Positions 26,013-36,100 of a stretch of 64,000 nt of DNA are shown piece after piece. The stretch covers positions 1 through 64,000 of the forward strand of contig CAKJZO010000024.1 in the NCBI GenBank assembly GCA_918298275.1, written 5' to 3'. Under the pieces are notes generated by a model. That model was not told the origin of the DNA, ran no database searches, and saw only the letters and a list, made by a program, of their open reading frames with translations. Numbering within the stretch: position 1 is the stretch's first letter; every line of letters begins with the position of its first letter. The translations under genes and the position numbers were made by a program. The stretch comes from Spirochaetota bacterium. Its GTDB lineage: Bacteria; Spirochaetota; Spirochaetia; Sphaerochaetales; Sphaerochaetaceae.

Positions 26013-26834
26013 ATGAAAAAGTTTTTTCTATTGTCGGCGCTGGCATGCATTGTGTTTTCATTATGCTGTTGCGCTGAAAAAGAAATTGATGATGACGGTA
26101 CAATATCATTCAATGGCAAGAAATACATATGCACTTTCTCTGATGAGTTCGAATCCGAAAAACTAGATACAAACAACTGGAGATATTGTCCTCAGCAGCA
26201 GCGTCAGGATGCAGGCGGCTGGTGGAGCAATAAATGCAGTACTTTTGAAAACGGAAACTATGTCATAACATGTACCACCAGAGAAGACGGGACACCGATA
26301 AGCGGAGGAATAAGAAGCCGTGGAAAATTCGAACAGACTTACGGACTCTACAACATACGCTTCAAGGCTGAAAAAGCGGAAGGTCTCTGGTATGCATTCT
26401 GGCTCATGACTGACAAAATGAGTGATGCTACCGCAGGAAACGGCGCAGTTGACGGAGCTGAAATAGATATAATTGAAATAGTACCGCATGAGAAAGCCTA
26501 TTACACGACGATCCACTGGGACGGATACGGTGATAACCTTAAGAGCAAACATCCTGACGGAAAGACGATCAAAGACAGCTTTTACGGAACATACCATGAC
26601 CTATGGTTCCTGTGGGACGAAAACGGATACAAGCTTTACATGGATGGAACCGATAGTGCGCATCTCATCTATAACATGCCGGGAAAGCAGTATGGCGATG
26701 GAACATGTCAGGTTCCGTGTTATCTTAAGATAACGGCTGAATACGGAACATGGGCCGGTTCAATCGTACCGGAGCAGCTCCCGGCTCATTTTTATGTTGA
26801 TTATGTAAAAGTTTATAAGGAAACGGAGGATTAA
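26013..26834 (+). CDS. GH16 family glycoside hydrolase, lipoprotein
   Basis: Likely surface beta-glucanase or related endo-hydrolase: 273 residues, signal peptide MKKFFLLSALACIVFSLCCC with a lipobox cysteine. The GH16 catalytic motif is GAEIDIIEIV (two catalytic Glu and the central Asp). Other family markers are FSDEFESEKLDTNNWRY near the N terminus, GLWYAFWLM, and a final DYVKVYKE strand. The start at 26013 has GGGAG 8 bases upstream. One base separates it from the deacylase gene, whose ribosome site lies inside its 3' end. A -10-like TATAAT lies 17 bases upstream of the ribosome site region, without a convincing -35. Confidence 0.9.
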   Translation: MKKFFLLSALACIVFSLCCCAEKEIDDDGTISFNGKKYICTFSDEFESEKLDTNNWRYCPQQQRQDAGGWWSNKCSTFENGNYVITCTTREDGTPISGGIRSRGKFEQTYGLYNIRFKAEKAEGLWYAFWLMTDKMSDATAGNGAVDGAEIDIIEIVPHEKAYYTTIHWDGYGDNLKSKHPDGKTIKDSFYGTYHDLWFLWDENGYKLYMDGTDSAHLIYNMPGKQYGDGTCQVPCYLKITAEYGTWAGSIVPEQLPAHFYVDYVKVYKETED

Positions 26835-26835
26835 T

Positions 26836-28431
26836 ATGAGACAATTGCTTAAGAACGCCAGAATCTATGACGGAACCGGTTCGGAACCCTATGTATCCGA
26901 TATTCTCGTTGAGGATGACCGCATTGCAAAGATTGCAGCGAATATCGAGGATCCGGCGGACAACGTAATCGACCTGACCGGAAAATCAATTGCATCAGGC
27001 TTCATCGATGCCCATTCGCACAACGACTGGTTTGCAATCAGAAAGGATCCTCTCCCCTATTTCAGCCCATTCATCAAACAAGGAATAACTTCTTTCATAA
27101 CAGGAAACTGCGGAATCTCTGCAATCGGCTTTGACAAGGACAATCCTTATACCGATAAGCTGGGAGGCGGAATCTTCGGCTTCAGGGACACCACCGGCAG
27201 ATACGGAATGCCGGATGAGTATTTCAAGGCAACCGACAAGAATATGCCCTGTAACATCGCAATCCTTGCAGGCCATTGTTCGGCACGAGCAGCTGCAGGC
27301 GGCAATGAGAACAGACCCCTCACTCCTGAAGAGGAAAAGCACATGCTCGCCATCCTTGAGGAGTCTCTCCAGAAAGGAGCAGCAGGTCTCTCCCTCGGCC
27401 TCATGTACACTCCTGGTCTCTATGCCGATACCGAGGAGCTCAAGAAGGTTGCTGCGCTGTGTGTCAAATACAACAAGCCGCTTACAGTCCACGCCCGTGC
27501 ACTTGGAAAGGTATCAATGGCCTATCCTGAGATATTCGGAAGACCTCACCTTCTCAGGGCAATGGATGAGCTGGTGGAGATTGCAAAGGGCACTCCGCTG
27601 AAGCTCCAGTATTCTCATGTCATCTTCATCGGAACCAAGAGCTTCAAGTGTAAGGATGAGCTCATGAAGATGTTCGATGACCTCAAGGCCAGCGGCGTTG
27701 ACCTGATGTTCGATATCTACCACGAGTGTGTAGGAACCACATCAATCCCCGTCATCCTTCCTGCATGGTATCAGGGAATGGATCCTAAGCAGCGCAAGAG
27801 CTTGATCTCAAGGCTGAAGCTCGCTGTCATCAAGGCCTCAGGCATCCTGCTCGGATTCACATTCAACGATATCCTCGTTGCATACATGGGACCCGGTATG
27901 GAGCATTATGAGGGCAAGACCGTCCATCAGATCGCAAAGGAGGAAGGACTTTCAGATCTGAATGCATACCTGATGCTCTGTGAGAAGAGCAACTTCGCCG
28001 GCCGTGCGAACATGGGTCCCTATTCTACTCCCGAGATCATCAGGGATCTTGAGCACAAGGAGAACGTCCTCTACATGACCGATGCCTGGGTTGAGGACTT
28101 CGGAGTCCAGAATCCGGCCATCTATGACTGTTTCCCCAAGTTCCTGCAGGATGCTGTCACAGGCCTCGGAGACACGTTGCCCAATACCGTCCGCAAGATG
28201 ACGGGAGCTGTAGCAGACAGATTCATGATCAAGGAACGCGGATACCTGAAGGAAGGCTATTATGCAGACCTTACGGTCTTCGATGAGGAAAAGGTAAGAA
28301 ACGGAATCCCCGATCAGGAGAAGGCTTTCGGCATTGAAAAGGTCTTCATCAACGGACAGCTGGTCATGGACGAGGACAAGCTGGACGAGAAGGCCCTGAA
28401 GACAACAGGCCGCGCAATCTCAATCATCTGA
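26836..28431 (+). CDS. N-acyl-D-amino-acid deacylase-like amidohydrolase
   Basis: Amidohydrolase-superfamily enzyme of 531 residues, near the usual length for D-aminoacylase. Metal motif AHSHND (H60, H62), the metal-bridging Cys in ITGNCGIS, HARALGK, LQYSHVIFIG, and late YMTDAWVED and DLTVFDEEKVRNGIPDQ all follow the family. Known members hydrolyse N-acyl-D-amino acids, D-glutamate derivatives or imides; the exact substrate is unknown. It is coupled to the GH16 gene (GGAGG in the upstream gene's tail), a pairing that would suit extracellular polymer breakdown, although the two reactions have no obvious link. Confidence 0.85.
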   Translation: MRQLLKNARIYDGTGSEPYVSDILVEDDRIAKIAANIEDPADNVIDLTGKSIASGFIDAHSHNDWFAIRKDPLPYFSPFIKQGITSFITGNCGISAIGFDKDNPYTDKLGGGIFGFRDTTGRYGMPDEYFKATDKNMPCNIAILAGHCSARAAAGGNENRPLTPEEEKHMLAILEESLQKGAAGLSLGLMYTPGLYADTEELKKVAALCVKYNKPLTVHARALGKVSMAYPEIFGRPHLLRAMDELVEIAKGTPLKLQYSHVIFIGTKSFKCKDELMKMFDDLKASGVDLMFDIYHECVGTTSIPVILPAWYQGMDPKQRKSLISRLKLAVIKASGILLGFTFNDILVAYMGPGMEHYEGKTVHQIAKEEGLSDLNAYLMLCEKSNFAGRANMGPYSTPEIIRDLEHKENVLYMTDAWVEDFGVQNPAIYDCFPKFLQDAVTGLGDTLPNTVRKMTGAVADRFMIKERGYLKEGYYADLTVFDEEKVRNGIPDQEKAFGIEKVFINGQLVMDEDKLDEKALKTTGRAISII

Positions 28432-28487
28432 TTCCGCAGAACATCAGTCACATTTACTACGTCTCGATAATGGATAAGCAACAGGAT

Positions 28488-28802
28488 TTACCGATTGTAT
28501 TTTATTCCTGCAGTTATCAGAAGTACTAACCCGGCAACAAAACAAGCAGCAAAACAAAAGAAACTATAAGGCGAACTTGTAAGCCAGAGAATTGCAGCTG
28601 ATATCAATAAACCGATGCCTATCAAAACAAGGCCGATTCCGGAAAGCTTACAGAAGGCAGCTTTGTTTTCTTCTGAGACTTTTTCCACATGATAATCATG
28701 CATCAAAGTAATCTTTTGCTTTTTCCATATGAGCCATCCCAGAATCGAAATGGTAATACCAACTACTGCAAAAATCAGTATTCCGAAAATTTCCCCAATC
28801 AT
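28488..28802 (-). CDS. Small three-helix membrane protein (DUF3784-like)
   Basis: It has 104 residues. Three hydrophobic segments: about 5-25 (FGILIFAVVGITISILGWLI), 55-74 (GIGLVLIGIGLLISAAIL) and 80-100. The loop KITLMHDYHVEKVSEENKA resembles the DUF3784 loop before a conserved Phe/Cys-containing helix. Function unknown. The ATG at 28802 has GAGG 6 bases upstream; an earlier TTG lies on the ribosome site. It is 45 bases past the MATE gene, possibly the last gene of that operon. Confidence 0.6.
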   Translation of the reverse strand: MIGEIFGILIFAVVGITISILGWLIWKKQKITLMHDYHVEKVSEENKAAFCKLSGIGLVLIGIGLLISAAILWLTSSPYSFFCFAACFVAGLVLLITAGIKYNR

Positions 28803-28847
28803 TTTTAACCTCAATCTTCATTTATCATTATTACAGACAAATCATAT

Positions 28848-30629
28848 TTAAAGTGTTACTGTAAAGACATTAATGCCAAGAGTAAGCTGATATTCGGTCT
28901 CTTTGACTATACCCATGAACACACGGATGCTGAGGCTCTTCGGAGAGTCATCCTGCGGGTTGACGAGTTCCGAACGCTCCTTCGGGTTGAAGGGTTTGCA
29001 GTCGTCCTTCAGGCTGATGAAGATCTTCTCTCCCTTGTGCACTACATGGACCTCTATCCTATGCTTCTTCCTATCAGCCTCGAATCTGTCCTTGATGATC
29101 CCGAGGCACAGTTCCTCAACGGCAAGTGCGGAATACGTGGCCTTCTTCTTATCGATGTTACGCTCCTCGCAGAACTTCTGAATTTCCATGGATGTGTTGA
29201 CTGCTTCATCCAAGTTGTGAATGGTGACATCCAGGCATTCATCCTCCGATGCCCCGAAGTCTGCAGGAATGGTTACCCATTCCCGCAATGTCCTAGGCAT
29301 TCGTTTCCAGTAGAAAAGAGCATAGACCGGACCGACAAGAGCAACAATAGCATATCCGATAACCAGTGAAAGCAATACACCGTCGAGACCCATCTTCGGA
29401 ATAAGAAGCAGTCCGAGCGGAACCATGACGGCAACTCCTTCCATAACTGACATCACATTGACAAGGATGTTTCTGCCGATTGACTGGAAATAGTTGGAGA
29501 AAACTTGTGTTATGGTCTCGAAAACGAGGACTGCTGCTCCGAATTTCAGCGCCCTAGCCGTCAGTCTGTATACTTCCAAATCAGGATTCGGATAGAAGAA
29601 TCTCGGGACGTATGGTGAAATCAGGAAGACCAGAAGTGCAGCGCCGAAAGCTATTGGAAGACCTTTTGTGAAAACGGTTTTCATGATGGTGGTAATGGAA
29701 TGTGCATCCTCTTCCCCGTAGCTGACACTGGAAAGGATTCTTCCTGCAGATGCAACTCCTTTTCCGATGGATTCGAAGATCATCATGACAATTATGTATG
29801 TTGAAATGGCAGCGACGGAAATCATCGTCGGATCATAGGAAGCCAGAAGATTGTTGAAGACGCTGCTTCTGATTGAAGTAAGGAAAAACACCAGTGCATT
29901 TGGAAATCCTATTTTTACAAGAGGCCATAATTCTTTCCAATTGATTGACTTAAAGGAGAATTTGAGAGATGCCTTTTTCGTCAGGAAGAATACTGCTGTT
30001 GTGCCCATATAGATCCACTGACTAATGGATGTGGCAAGGCCGACACCCGCAATGCCTTTCTTGAGCACGGCGGCAAACAATAAGTCAAGGACAGTATTTG
30101 TTGCCAGCAACAGGGCCGTTGCATAATAATTGTATCTGTCCTGTCCTTCAAGGGAAAGGAATGTAGAGAACTGTGCACCGAGCACCATCGGAAGAAGACC
30201 TACCCCACGACCGATGATATATCCGGAGAGATCCCCGACAGCTTCCTGTGTAGCACCGAGTATAAGAGCTATCCGCGTGGAAAGTAGAAAGCTTATCAAT
30301 GCAGCACAGACCATCACCAGGAAAGTAAGGACGATGTTGAGAGAAAATACTCCTCTTGTTTTCTGGAGGTTACCGGAACCCATGTACCTTGCACAGAGAA
30401 CCTGTGAGCCTACCATCATTACGGCGGAGACTGCCAGCCAGATCATCGAAAACGGAGAATACAGGCCTATTACGCCCATGGCGCCTGCACCGATGAAGTT
30501 ACTGCTGACAAGGCCGTCGATCAGATTGTTGACTCCGGCAAGAAACATCATGAATATCTGGGCAGGAAGAACCCTGAAATAAAGATTGGATAGAAAACGT
30601 CCGTCCGACTGCAGGTTTGTCTTTTGCAT
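28848..30629 (-). CDS. MATE-family transporter with C-terminal RsbW-like GHKL domain
   Basis: It has 593 residues. Residues about 15-450 are twelve membrane helices with the MATE pattern (FMMFLAGVNNLIDGLV, GAGAMGVIGLYSP, and the second half starting near FGAALLVFLIS). Residues about 470-593 form a soluble serine-kinase-like ATPase fold: SALAVEELCLGII at the N-box position (the usual Asn is Gly), LKDDCKPFNPKE as the D-box and a G-box-like IRVFMGIV. Plain MATE proteins end near 450. The extra domain suggests nucleotide control of transport or partner binding. It follows the GHKL-symporter gene by 62 bases. GGAG precedes the ATG. Confidence 0.85.
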   Translation of the reverse strand: MQKTNLQSDGRFLSNLYFRVLPAQIFMMFLAGVNNLIDGLVSSNFIGAGAMGVIGLYSPFSMIWLAVSAVMMVGSQVLCARYMGSGNLQKTRGVFSLNIVLTFLVMVCAALISFLLSTRIALILGATQEAVGDLSGYIIGRGVGLLPMVLGAQFSTFLSLEGQDRYNYYATALLLATNTVLDLLFAAVLKKGIAGVGLATSISQWIYMGTTAVFFLTKKASLKFSFKSINWKELWPLVKIGFPNALVFFLTSIRSSVFNNLLASYDPTMISVAAISTYIIVMMIFESIGKGVASAGRILSSVSYGEEDAHSITTIMKTVFTKGLPIAFGAALLVFLISPYVPRFFYPNPDLEVYRLTARALKFGAAVLVFETITQVFSNYFQSIGRNILVNVMSVMEGVAVMVPLGLLLIPKMGLDGVLLSLVIGYAIVALVGPVYALFYWKRMPRTLREWVTIPADFGASEDECLDVTIHNLDEAVNTSMEIQKFCEERNIDKKKATYSALAVEELCLGIIKDRFEADRKKHRIEVHVVHKGEKIFISLKDDCKPFNPKERSELVNPQDDSPKSLSIRVFMGIVKETEYQLTLGINVFTVTL

Positions 30630-30691
30630 GAATATGTCTCCTCACCCCTAGATTTGTGCAGTATTGCTGATACTGTACAATGTCTGTGTGG

Positions 30692-32287
30692 TCATCTCTG
30701 TCTGAGACGGTTTAAATCTATTTTATTGAATGAATTGCCCAGCAGAGCAATCTGGCACTGTAGGCAATAGTTGTTGACTGCAACCGTCAGGAATTCCAGG
30801 ATTGCATTGATCGAGATGATTATTGAAAGGGCTTCAGCCCTGATACCCAGCTGGGAAAAGAGGATCGAGAAGCAGACCGTCGTACCACCTATGACGGGCG
30901 GTGTTGCAACCGAAAGGATGAATGAAAGAATGAATGCGGCAAACAGCCAGCCCCATGTTACCTCTATTCCGACAAGATTCGCTGAAAAGAGGCTGCATGC
31001 GGTAAACACTATGCAGTATCCGGGACGGAACAGTATTCCTCCGAGGTTGTAAGAAAGCGGAGCGAAGTTATCGTCTACTCCCATGTCCCCTATCAGCGTG
31101 TTGATAGACGTAACGAAAGCAGCACCCACGCTGGCGCTCGAAAGTGAAATCATGAACGACGGAAGCAGTTTGTGTATGAAGGTACGGGCATTGACCTTCA
31201 GCTTGATGCAGACAACCATAGTATAGGCAAGCAGGATGACAGCCTCACCTATTGCGACTATGAGTATCAGCTTAGCATATCCGAGGATCAATGAACTCGG
31301 GGAAGACAGTACCTGCGTACAGATCATGAGTCCGACATATACGGGAATGAAACGGTTGAGATAGCCGTTGGAAAGAATCGCAACGGTATTAACCTCATCG
31401 AAGATTTCGGTAAGCCGGTCTGCTTTATTGCCCATCTTCAGCATGGCAATGCCGAACATAAGGCCGATTATAATTATATGTACGGAATTGAACTCAAGAA
31501 TCGGAGAAAGTATATTATTCGGCACGAAATCTATGATGATATTCCAGAAATCATAGAAATCTATCGACATGCTGGAAGACATGCCGAAGGTCATTCCTGG
31601 TACAAGCCATGCAGTGTTCAGCAATGTAAGTATAAAAGCTACAAGCAAAAAAGAACGAATCATCTTCTTGCCTATAGTGCTGAAGGTGGAAATATCGCCC
31701 AAACGAACGATTCCTAACGTTATAGATCCGAAACACATCAGGGTTGCCATGACGCATAGCAGTCCCGTGAAGGCATTGGCAACCGGCATGAGAAACTTTC
31801 CGGAAATATCAATTGCATAACTGGGTGCAAAGGCATTTATCAAAAGACCGATTACTGCACCGCTCACGATTCCTATGAGTATTGAGAGAATCTGACTGAT
31901 TTTCTGCTGTTTTGCAATCGTGAATGTTACGAGATTCGCACCGCCACGATATCGCCAGTCCATGTTCAGGGTTTCGGAATTGGCCATCAGCGAACCCATT
32001 ACCGAGAGGTCGGACTCATCCTTCTGTGCAAACGGATCGAGGCTTTCCCCTCGGACGCGCAGGGAAACCCGGAATGTGCCGAAGTAACTGGAAATCCTCA
32101 GAGAAGCCAGGGCATTTTCCGAAAGGAAATCCCTGTACTTGAGCATTGTCTCTTCAAGGAATAGACGAAGACGAAGAGCATCCTTCGAATCGATTTTTAC
32201 CTTTGACAGGATTTTTTCGGTTTCCTCGATAGCTTGGTTGATCGATTGAGTATCCAGAGAAAACTTTTCCCGCAATACCTTATCCAT
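30692..32287 (-). CDS. Dicarboxylate/amino-acid:cation symporter (SDF/DAACS) with N-terminal GHKL-like domain
   Basis: It has 531 residues. Residues 1-125 look like a degenerate RsbW/SpoIIAB fold: LRLRLFLEETMLKYRDF where the N-box should be, a strand pair, then SDLSVMGSLMANSETLNMDWRYRGGANLVTFTI resembling a G-box and final strand. From about residue 128 the SDF transporter follows, including ISLSSASVGAAF (serine-rich re-entrant loop HP1) and the C-terminal HP2 region with ATPPVIGGTTV. Standard SDF proteins lack any such N-terminal domain. AAGGAG precedes the ATG. It is 17 bases after the K+ channel gene. Confidence 0.82.
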   Translation of the reverse strand: MDKVLREKFSLDTQSINQAIEETEKILSKVKIDSKDALRLRLFLEETMLKYRDFLSENALASLRISSYFGTFRVSLRVRGESLDPFAQKDESDLSVMGSLMANSETLNMDWRYRGGANLVTFTIAKQQKISQILSILIGIVSGAVIGLLINAFAPSYAIDISGKFLMPVANAFTGLLCVMATLMCFGSITLGIVRLGDISTFSTIGKKMIRSFLLVAFILTLLNTAWLVPGMTFGMSSSMSIDFYDFWNIIIDFVPNNILSPILEFNSVHIIIIGLMFGIAMLKMGNKADRLTEIFDEVNTVAILSNGYLNRFIPVYVGLMICTQVLSSPSSLILGYAKLILIVAIGEAVILLAYTMVVCIKLKVNARTFIHKLLPSFMISLSSASVGAAFVTSINTLIGDMGVDDNFAPLSYNLGGILFRPGYCIVFTACSLFSANLVGIEVTWGWLFAAFILSFILSVATPPVIGGTTVCFSILFSQLGIRAEALSIIISINAILEFLTVAVNNYCLQCQIALLGNSFNKIDLNRLRQR

Positions 32288-32304
32288 TCAGCTCTGCTCC
32301 TTGT

Positions 32305-33021
32305 CTATTTCTCGTTCCTGAGTTTGTCCATGAAACCTGCGGTAATGATACCGGCAGGAAGCGCTATAACTGCAATTCCGAACAGCGATGACAGCATTGT
32401 TATTATACGTCCTGCAGTTGATACAGGATATATATCTCCGTATCCTACTGTTGTCAGGCTGACAGTCGCCCAGTAAATGGCATCGAAGAAATTACCGAAG
32501 GTATCGGGCTCAACGTTGAAGACTACAAGAGCCGAGATGATTATATAGGAGACAGCCAGGACACAAACTGCAATCAGCGGGGATTTCTGTTCCTTCACCA
32601 CATCGGAAATAAGGACGATGCTCTTGGAATACCTGAGCATCTTGGCGGCCCTGAGGACCCTGAATGCCCTCATCAGCCTGAGGACCTTGAACAACTTGAA
32701 GCTGGATGACAATGCGGTGAAAGACGGCAGAATGCACACAAGATCAAGCAATGCCATCAGTGTGAAAGGATACAATATGAATGATGCCCACCGTTTCTTC
32801 AGTTTGAAATCAGCAGTAATCAGCCTGAAAAAGTAATCGATGATGAAGATCACAACCGAAGCCCATTCCATCACATTGAAGAACGGATAGGTCTTCTTGA
32901 ATGCCAACGGGAGAAGACTCATGGCAATCACTGCCATCATGAAATAGTCGTAGATGGAACTGGCCAGATCTTCTCCTGTGGATGCTTCGATTATCTCAAA
33001 CAATCTTTTCCTGAACTTCAT
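32305..33021 (-). CDS. Voltage-gated potassium channel-like ion channel
   Basis: It has 238 residues, six-helix Kv layout. The S4-type segment is FKLFKVLRLMRAFRVLRAAK with regularly spaced Arg/Lys. The selectivity filter TTVGYGD is near residue 190, followed by the S6 helix IITMLSSLFGIAVIALPAGI. There is no large cytosolic RCK domain. It probably sets membrane potential or K+ flux. It is the first gene of a three- or four-gene operon with the two GHKL-fused transporters and is divergent from the MscS gene. Confidence 0.92.
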   Translation of the reverse strand: MKFRKRLFEIIEASTGEDLASSIYDYFMMAVIAMSLLPLAFKKTYPFFNVMEWASVVIFIIDYFFRLITADFKLKKRWASFILYPFTLMALLDLVCILPSFTALSSSFKLFKVLRLMRAFRVLRAAKMLRYSKSIVLISDVVKEQKSPLIAVCVLAVSYIIISALVVFNVEPDTFGNFFDAIYWATVSLTTVGYGDIYPVSTAGRIITMLSSLFGIAVIALPAGIITAGFMDKLRNEK

Positions 33022-33121
33022 CTATAAACTCCAACTACTGAATCTGCTGATTATTTTACTGAATACTTCTTAAAATTGAAATCCTATTATAATATAATCC
33101 AATCACAGGAGACTCCGTTTC

Positions 33122-36100
33122 ATGACCCGCCTGAAAAACAAAAAAGCATTGATCATCATTATCTGGCTGCTCTTCATGGCAGTTGCAAATGTCATATTCT
33201 TTTCAGTCGAGAACAGACTCAGCCTGTCCAAAGCCAAGGTAGAACTTAAGGAACAGGCCGACAGTATCCTCAAACAGATACCGAGCATCCTCGACAATGA
33301 GAAGTACTGCCTGGAAGAGTCGTCAAGGGTCATTACGGCGAAAACCAGGACAATGGCTTTCGAGTTGGAAAACTATGAGACTATCGAGGAGGCAACTCCA
33401 TTCATAGAGAGTTATATCGGAGTTTCAGGTTTGTCCAAGGTCTCTATCTATGACAGGGATGGAAATCTCATTTACGGAGATCCTGAGCAATCAATCCTGT
33501 CGGCAGAAGAGAGACAATTGGTCGGAATAATCCTTGATTCCAGATTATACAGCGGAGCGGTATCCTTCGATCACTATTATCGCGACAGCAACTCATTGCT
33601 TGATTCATTCATGCAGTACAGCGATGTGTTTACTTCAAATGTGGAGAACACTTACTGGGGAGTAGGAAACAGATGGCTTGTGATGGTGGAGACGGCCAAG
33701 AATGATTATCAGGAAGACATCGAGTCCTATTTTGACTGGAGAAACATCTTCTCGAGAATGAAGGTCGGAAAGGGAGGTTCCATCATAGTTATTTCCGCTG
33801 CAACAGAGGCTGTTGATTCCACTGCCATCAGCGAACTTGCCGGACTTGAGGTCTCCGAACTCGGGATCAAGTCAAAGGACGGCAAAGGTATTTCCGACTA
33901 TTCCGGCCTCAAGACCATGCTCGAGCAGAACGAAGATGTGATACAGCTGACAATTGCGGGAAAGAAATACTATACGATTCAGGTAGGAACCGGCAAAACC
34001 CTGATTCTTGCAATTCTTCCGGTGTCAGAAGTGCGGGCTGAGGTTACCAGCGCAACGGTCATCCTCGAGATGCTTCTGCTTCTCGTAACCGGTATCGGCA
34101 CCCTCTATGCCCTATTCTATTCAAAATCTGATGTCATCGCTGAGGAATCTGCGGTTGAAACGGATGAGGACATCGTAAAGAGCAAGAGGAATCCCAACAG
34201 GCAATGGAACCGCCAGCTTGCAAACAAGATCAAGCTAATCGGAATGATTTCCATCATCGGAGTCCTTGGACTCGGAATATACCTGGAAGCCCTCTCCTCC
34301 TATTCCGATACCTTTGACTACAGCAGGACAAAGGTCAACAATGTAGTTGATCTTCTTGACAACAACGATGTAGCCATCGAAAAGCTGAAAAGCTGGTTCA
34401 ACGAGGAATACCTCACCAGGGCCAAGATGGCGGAATGCGTCCTCTCCCATACCGACCAAGAGGTTGTCGATAAGGATTTCCTGAATAAGCTTGCGGATGT
34501 ACTTGCAGTCAAGGACCTCTACATTTTCGATAAGGACGGCAAGGAAGTCCTTACCAATTCGGAATACGACAAGCGTACTATAGATGAGTCTTCCGACATG
34601 CGTGTCGTTCTTGAAGGAAGACCCTACTACGTTTCAGAACCGCAGTATGACAGCGTTTCCGGTGAGGTTCTCCAGATGGTCGGAATCCGGCTGAAGGATA
34701 AGAACGGCATAAGCGGAGGAATGCTTGTTCTTGTTGCCGATTCGAGGGAACTCAATGCAATAAGCGACAAACTCGGATACAAGACCATTTTCGAGCAGAT
34801 AAGCCTTTCAAACGATTCCTTTGTCATGGTTATCAACGAGGACATGACGATCGAGTACATGGCAAACATCGTTGACGGAGAGTATATACATAGCTTCGAT
34901 ATGTTCAATTACACCGGAATGAGCGTTTCCTTGCTCGGTGTAGACGAAGATAAGCTCCGGGACAACTACAACGGCAATATGTTTGTTCTGAAGAACGAGT
35001 ACTTTGCTTCCGTCAAGAGAGACGGCAATTCATTCTTCCTTGTCATGCGGCCTCAGATCGGAATCGGTGGAAGCAATATTCTTCCCATAATCTATGCCAC
35101 AATCGTCACAGGTCTTTTCATGGCAGTGCTGGTCTGGATAGTAAGTGTGGACAAGGAAGGCGAAAACAAGAAAGCTCCGCGGAAAAGGAAGCATGCCGAA
35201 AGCTCTGTCGACACCGATGATGTAAGGGCGATGATGGGCAGCCTTCTCTACAAGAAAAAGCCGTATTTCGAGGAAAGGTGGCCCAACGAGTGCCGCAAAT
35301 GGCGTGAGAAGACACCTTCCGAAAAGTTCCAGACCGCTTGCGGATTCCTGCTTGTGATCATGTTGATTGCAATCTTCCTTCATGCCGTAATCGCCGGTAG
35401 GAATTCAATCTGGTACTACTGCATCAACGGTGAATGGGATTCGGGTATAAATCTTTACTCCATCACTACATGCGTGATTGCTACCTTTGCCCTTATCATG
35501 GCCAAGATCATCATCCACAAGCTTTTGTTCTACATTGCCAGGGCTGCAAGCCAGAGAGGTGAAACGATCTGTGATCTGCTTGACAGCTTCACTGCATATG
35601 CCCTGTTCATCATAGGTATCGTCATCTTCCTTGCCAATTTCGGAATCAACCTGAGAACCATAACCCTTACGGGCGGAGCAATCGGAGTCATCTTCGGTAT
35701 TGCGTGCAAGAATGTGTTCGATGATATTCTGTCGGGAATAATCATGACTCTTGAAGGAGTTGTCCATGACGGCGACCTTGTCGTCTATCAGGGCAGCTGG
35801 GGTGTTGTTCTCAGCATCGGTGTCAGGACTACAAGACTCAAGTGGTTCAATGACATTACCGTTGTCAGGAACAATGACTTCAAGAACTACATAACAAAGA
35901 AGCAGGAAGAAACAGCCAGGATCACGACTACCATAACCATTGACCTGAACGAGTCTCTTGAGCGTGTTGAATCAATTATTGCCAGGGAAATACCTGATAT
36001 CTCCAGGAAGCTGAGTAAATCGATTGAAGGCAACATCGAAATCCAGTACAGAGGTGTTGAGAACATCAATCTGAACGGTGTAGACCTATCCTTCGCCGTA

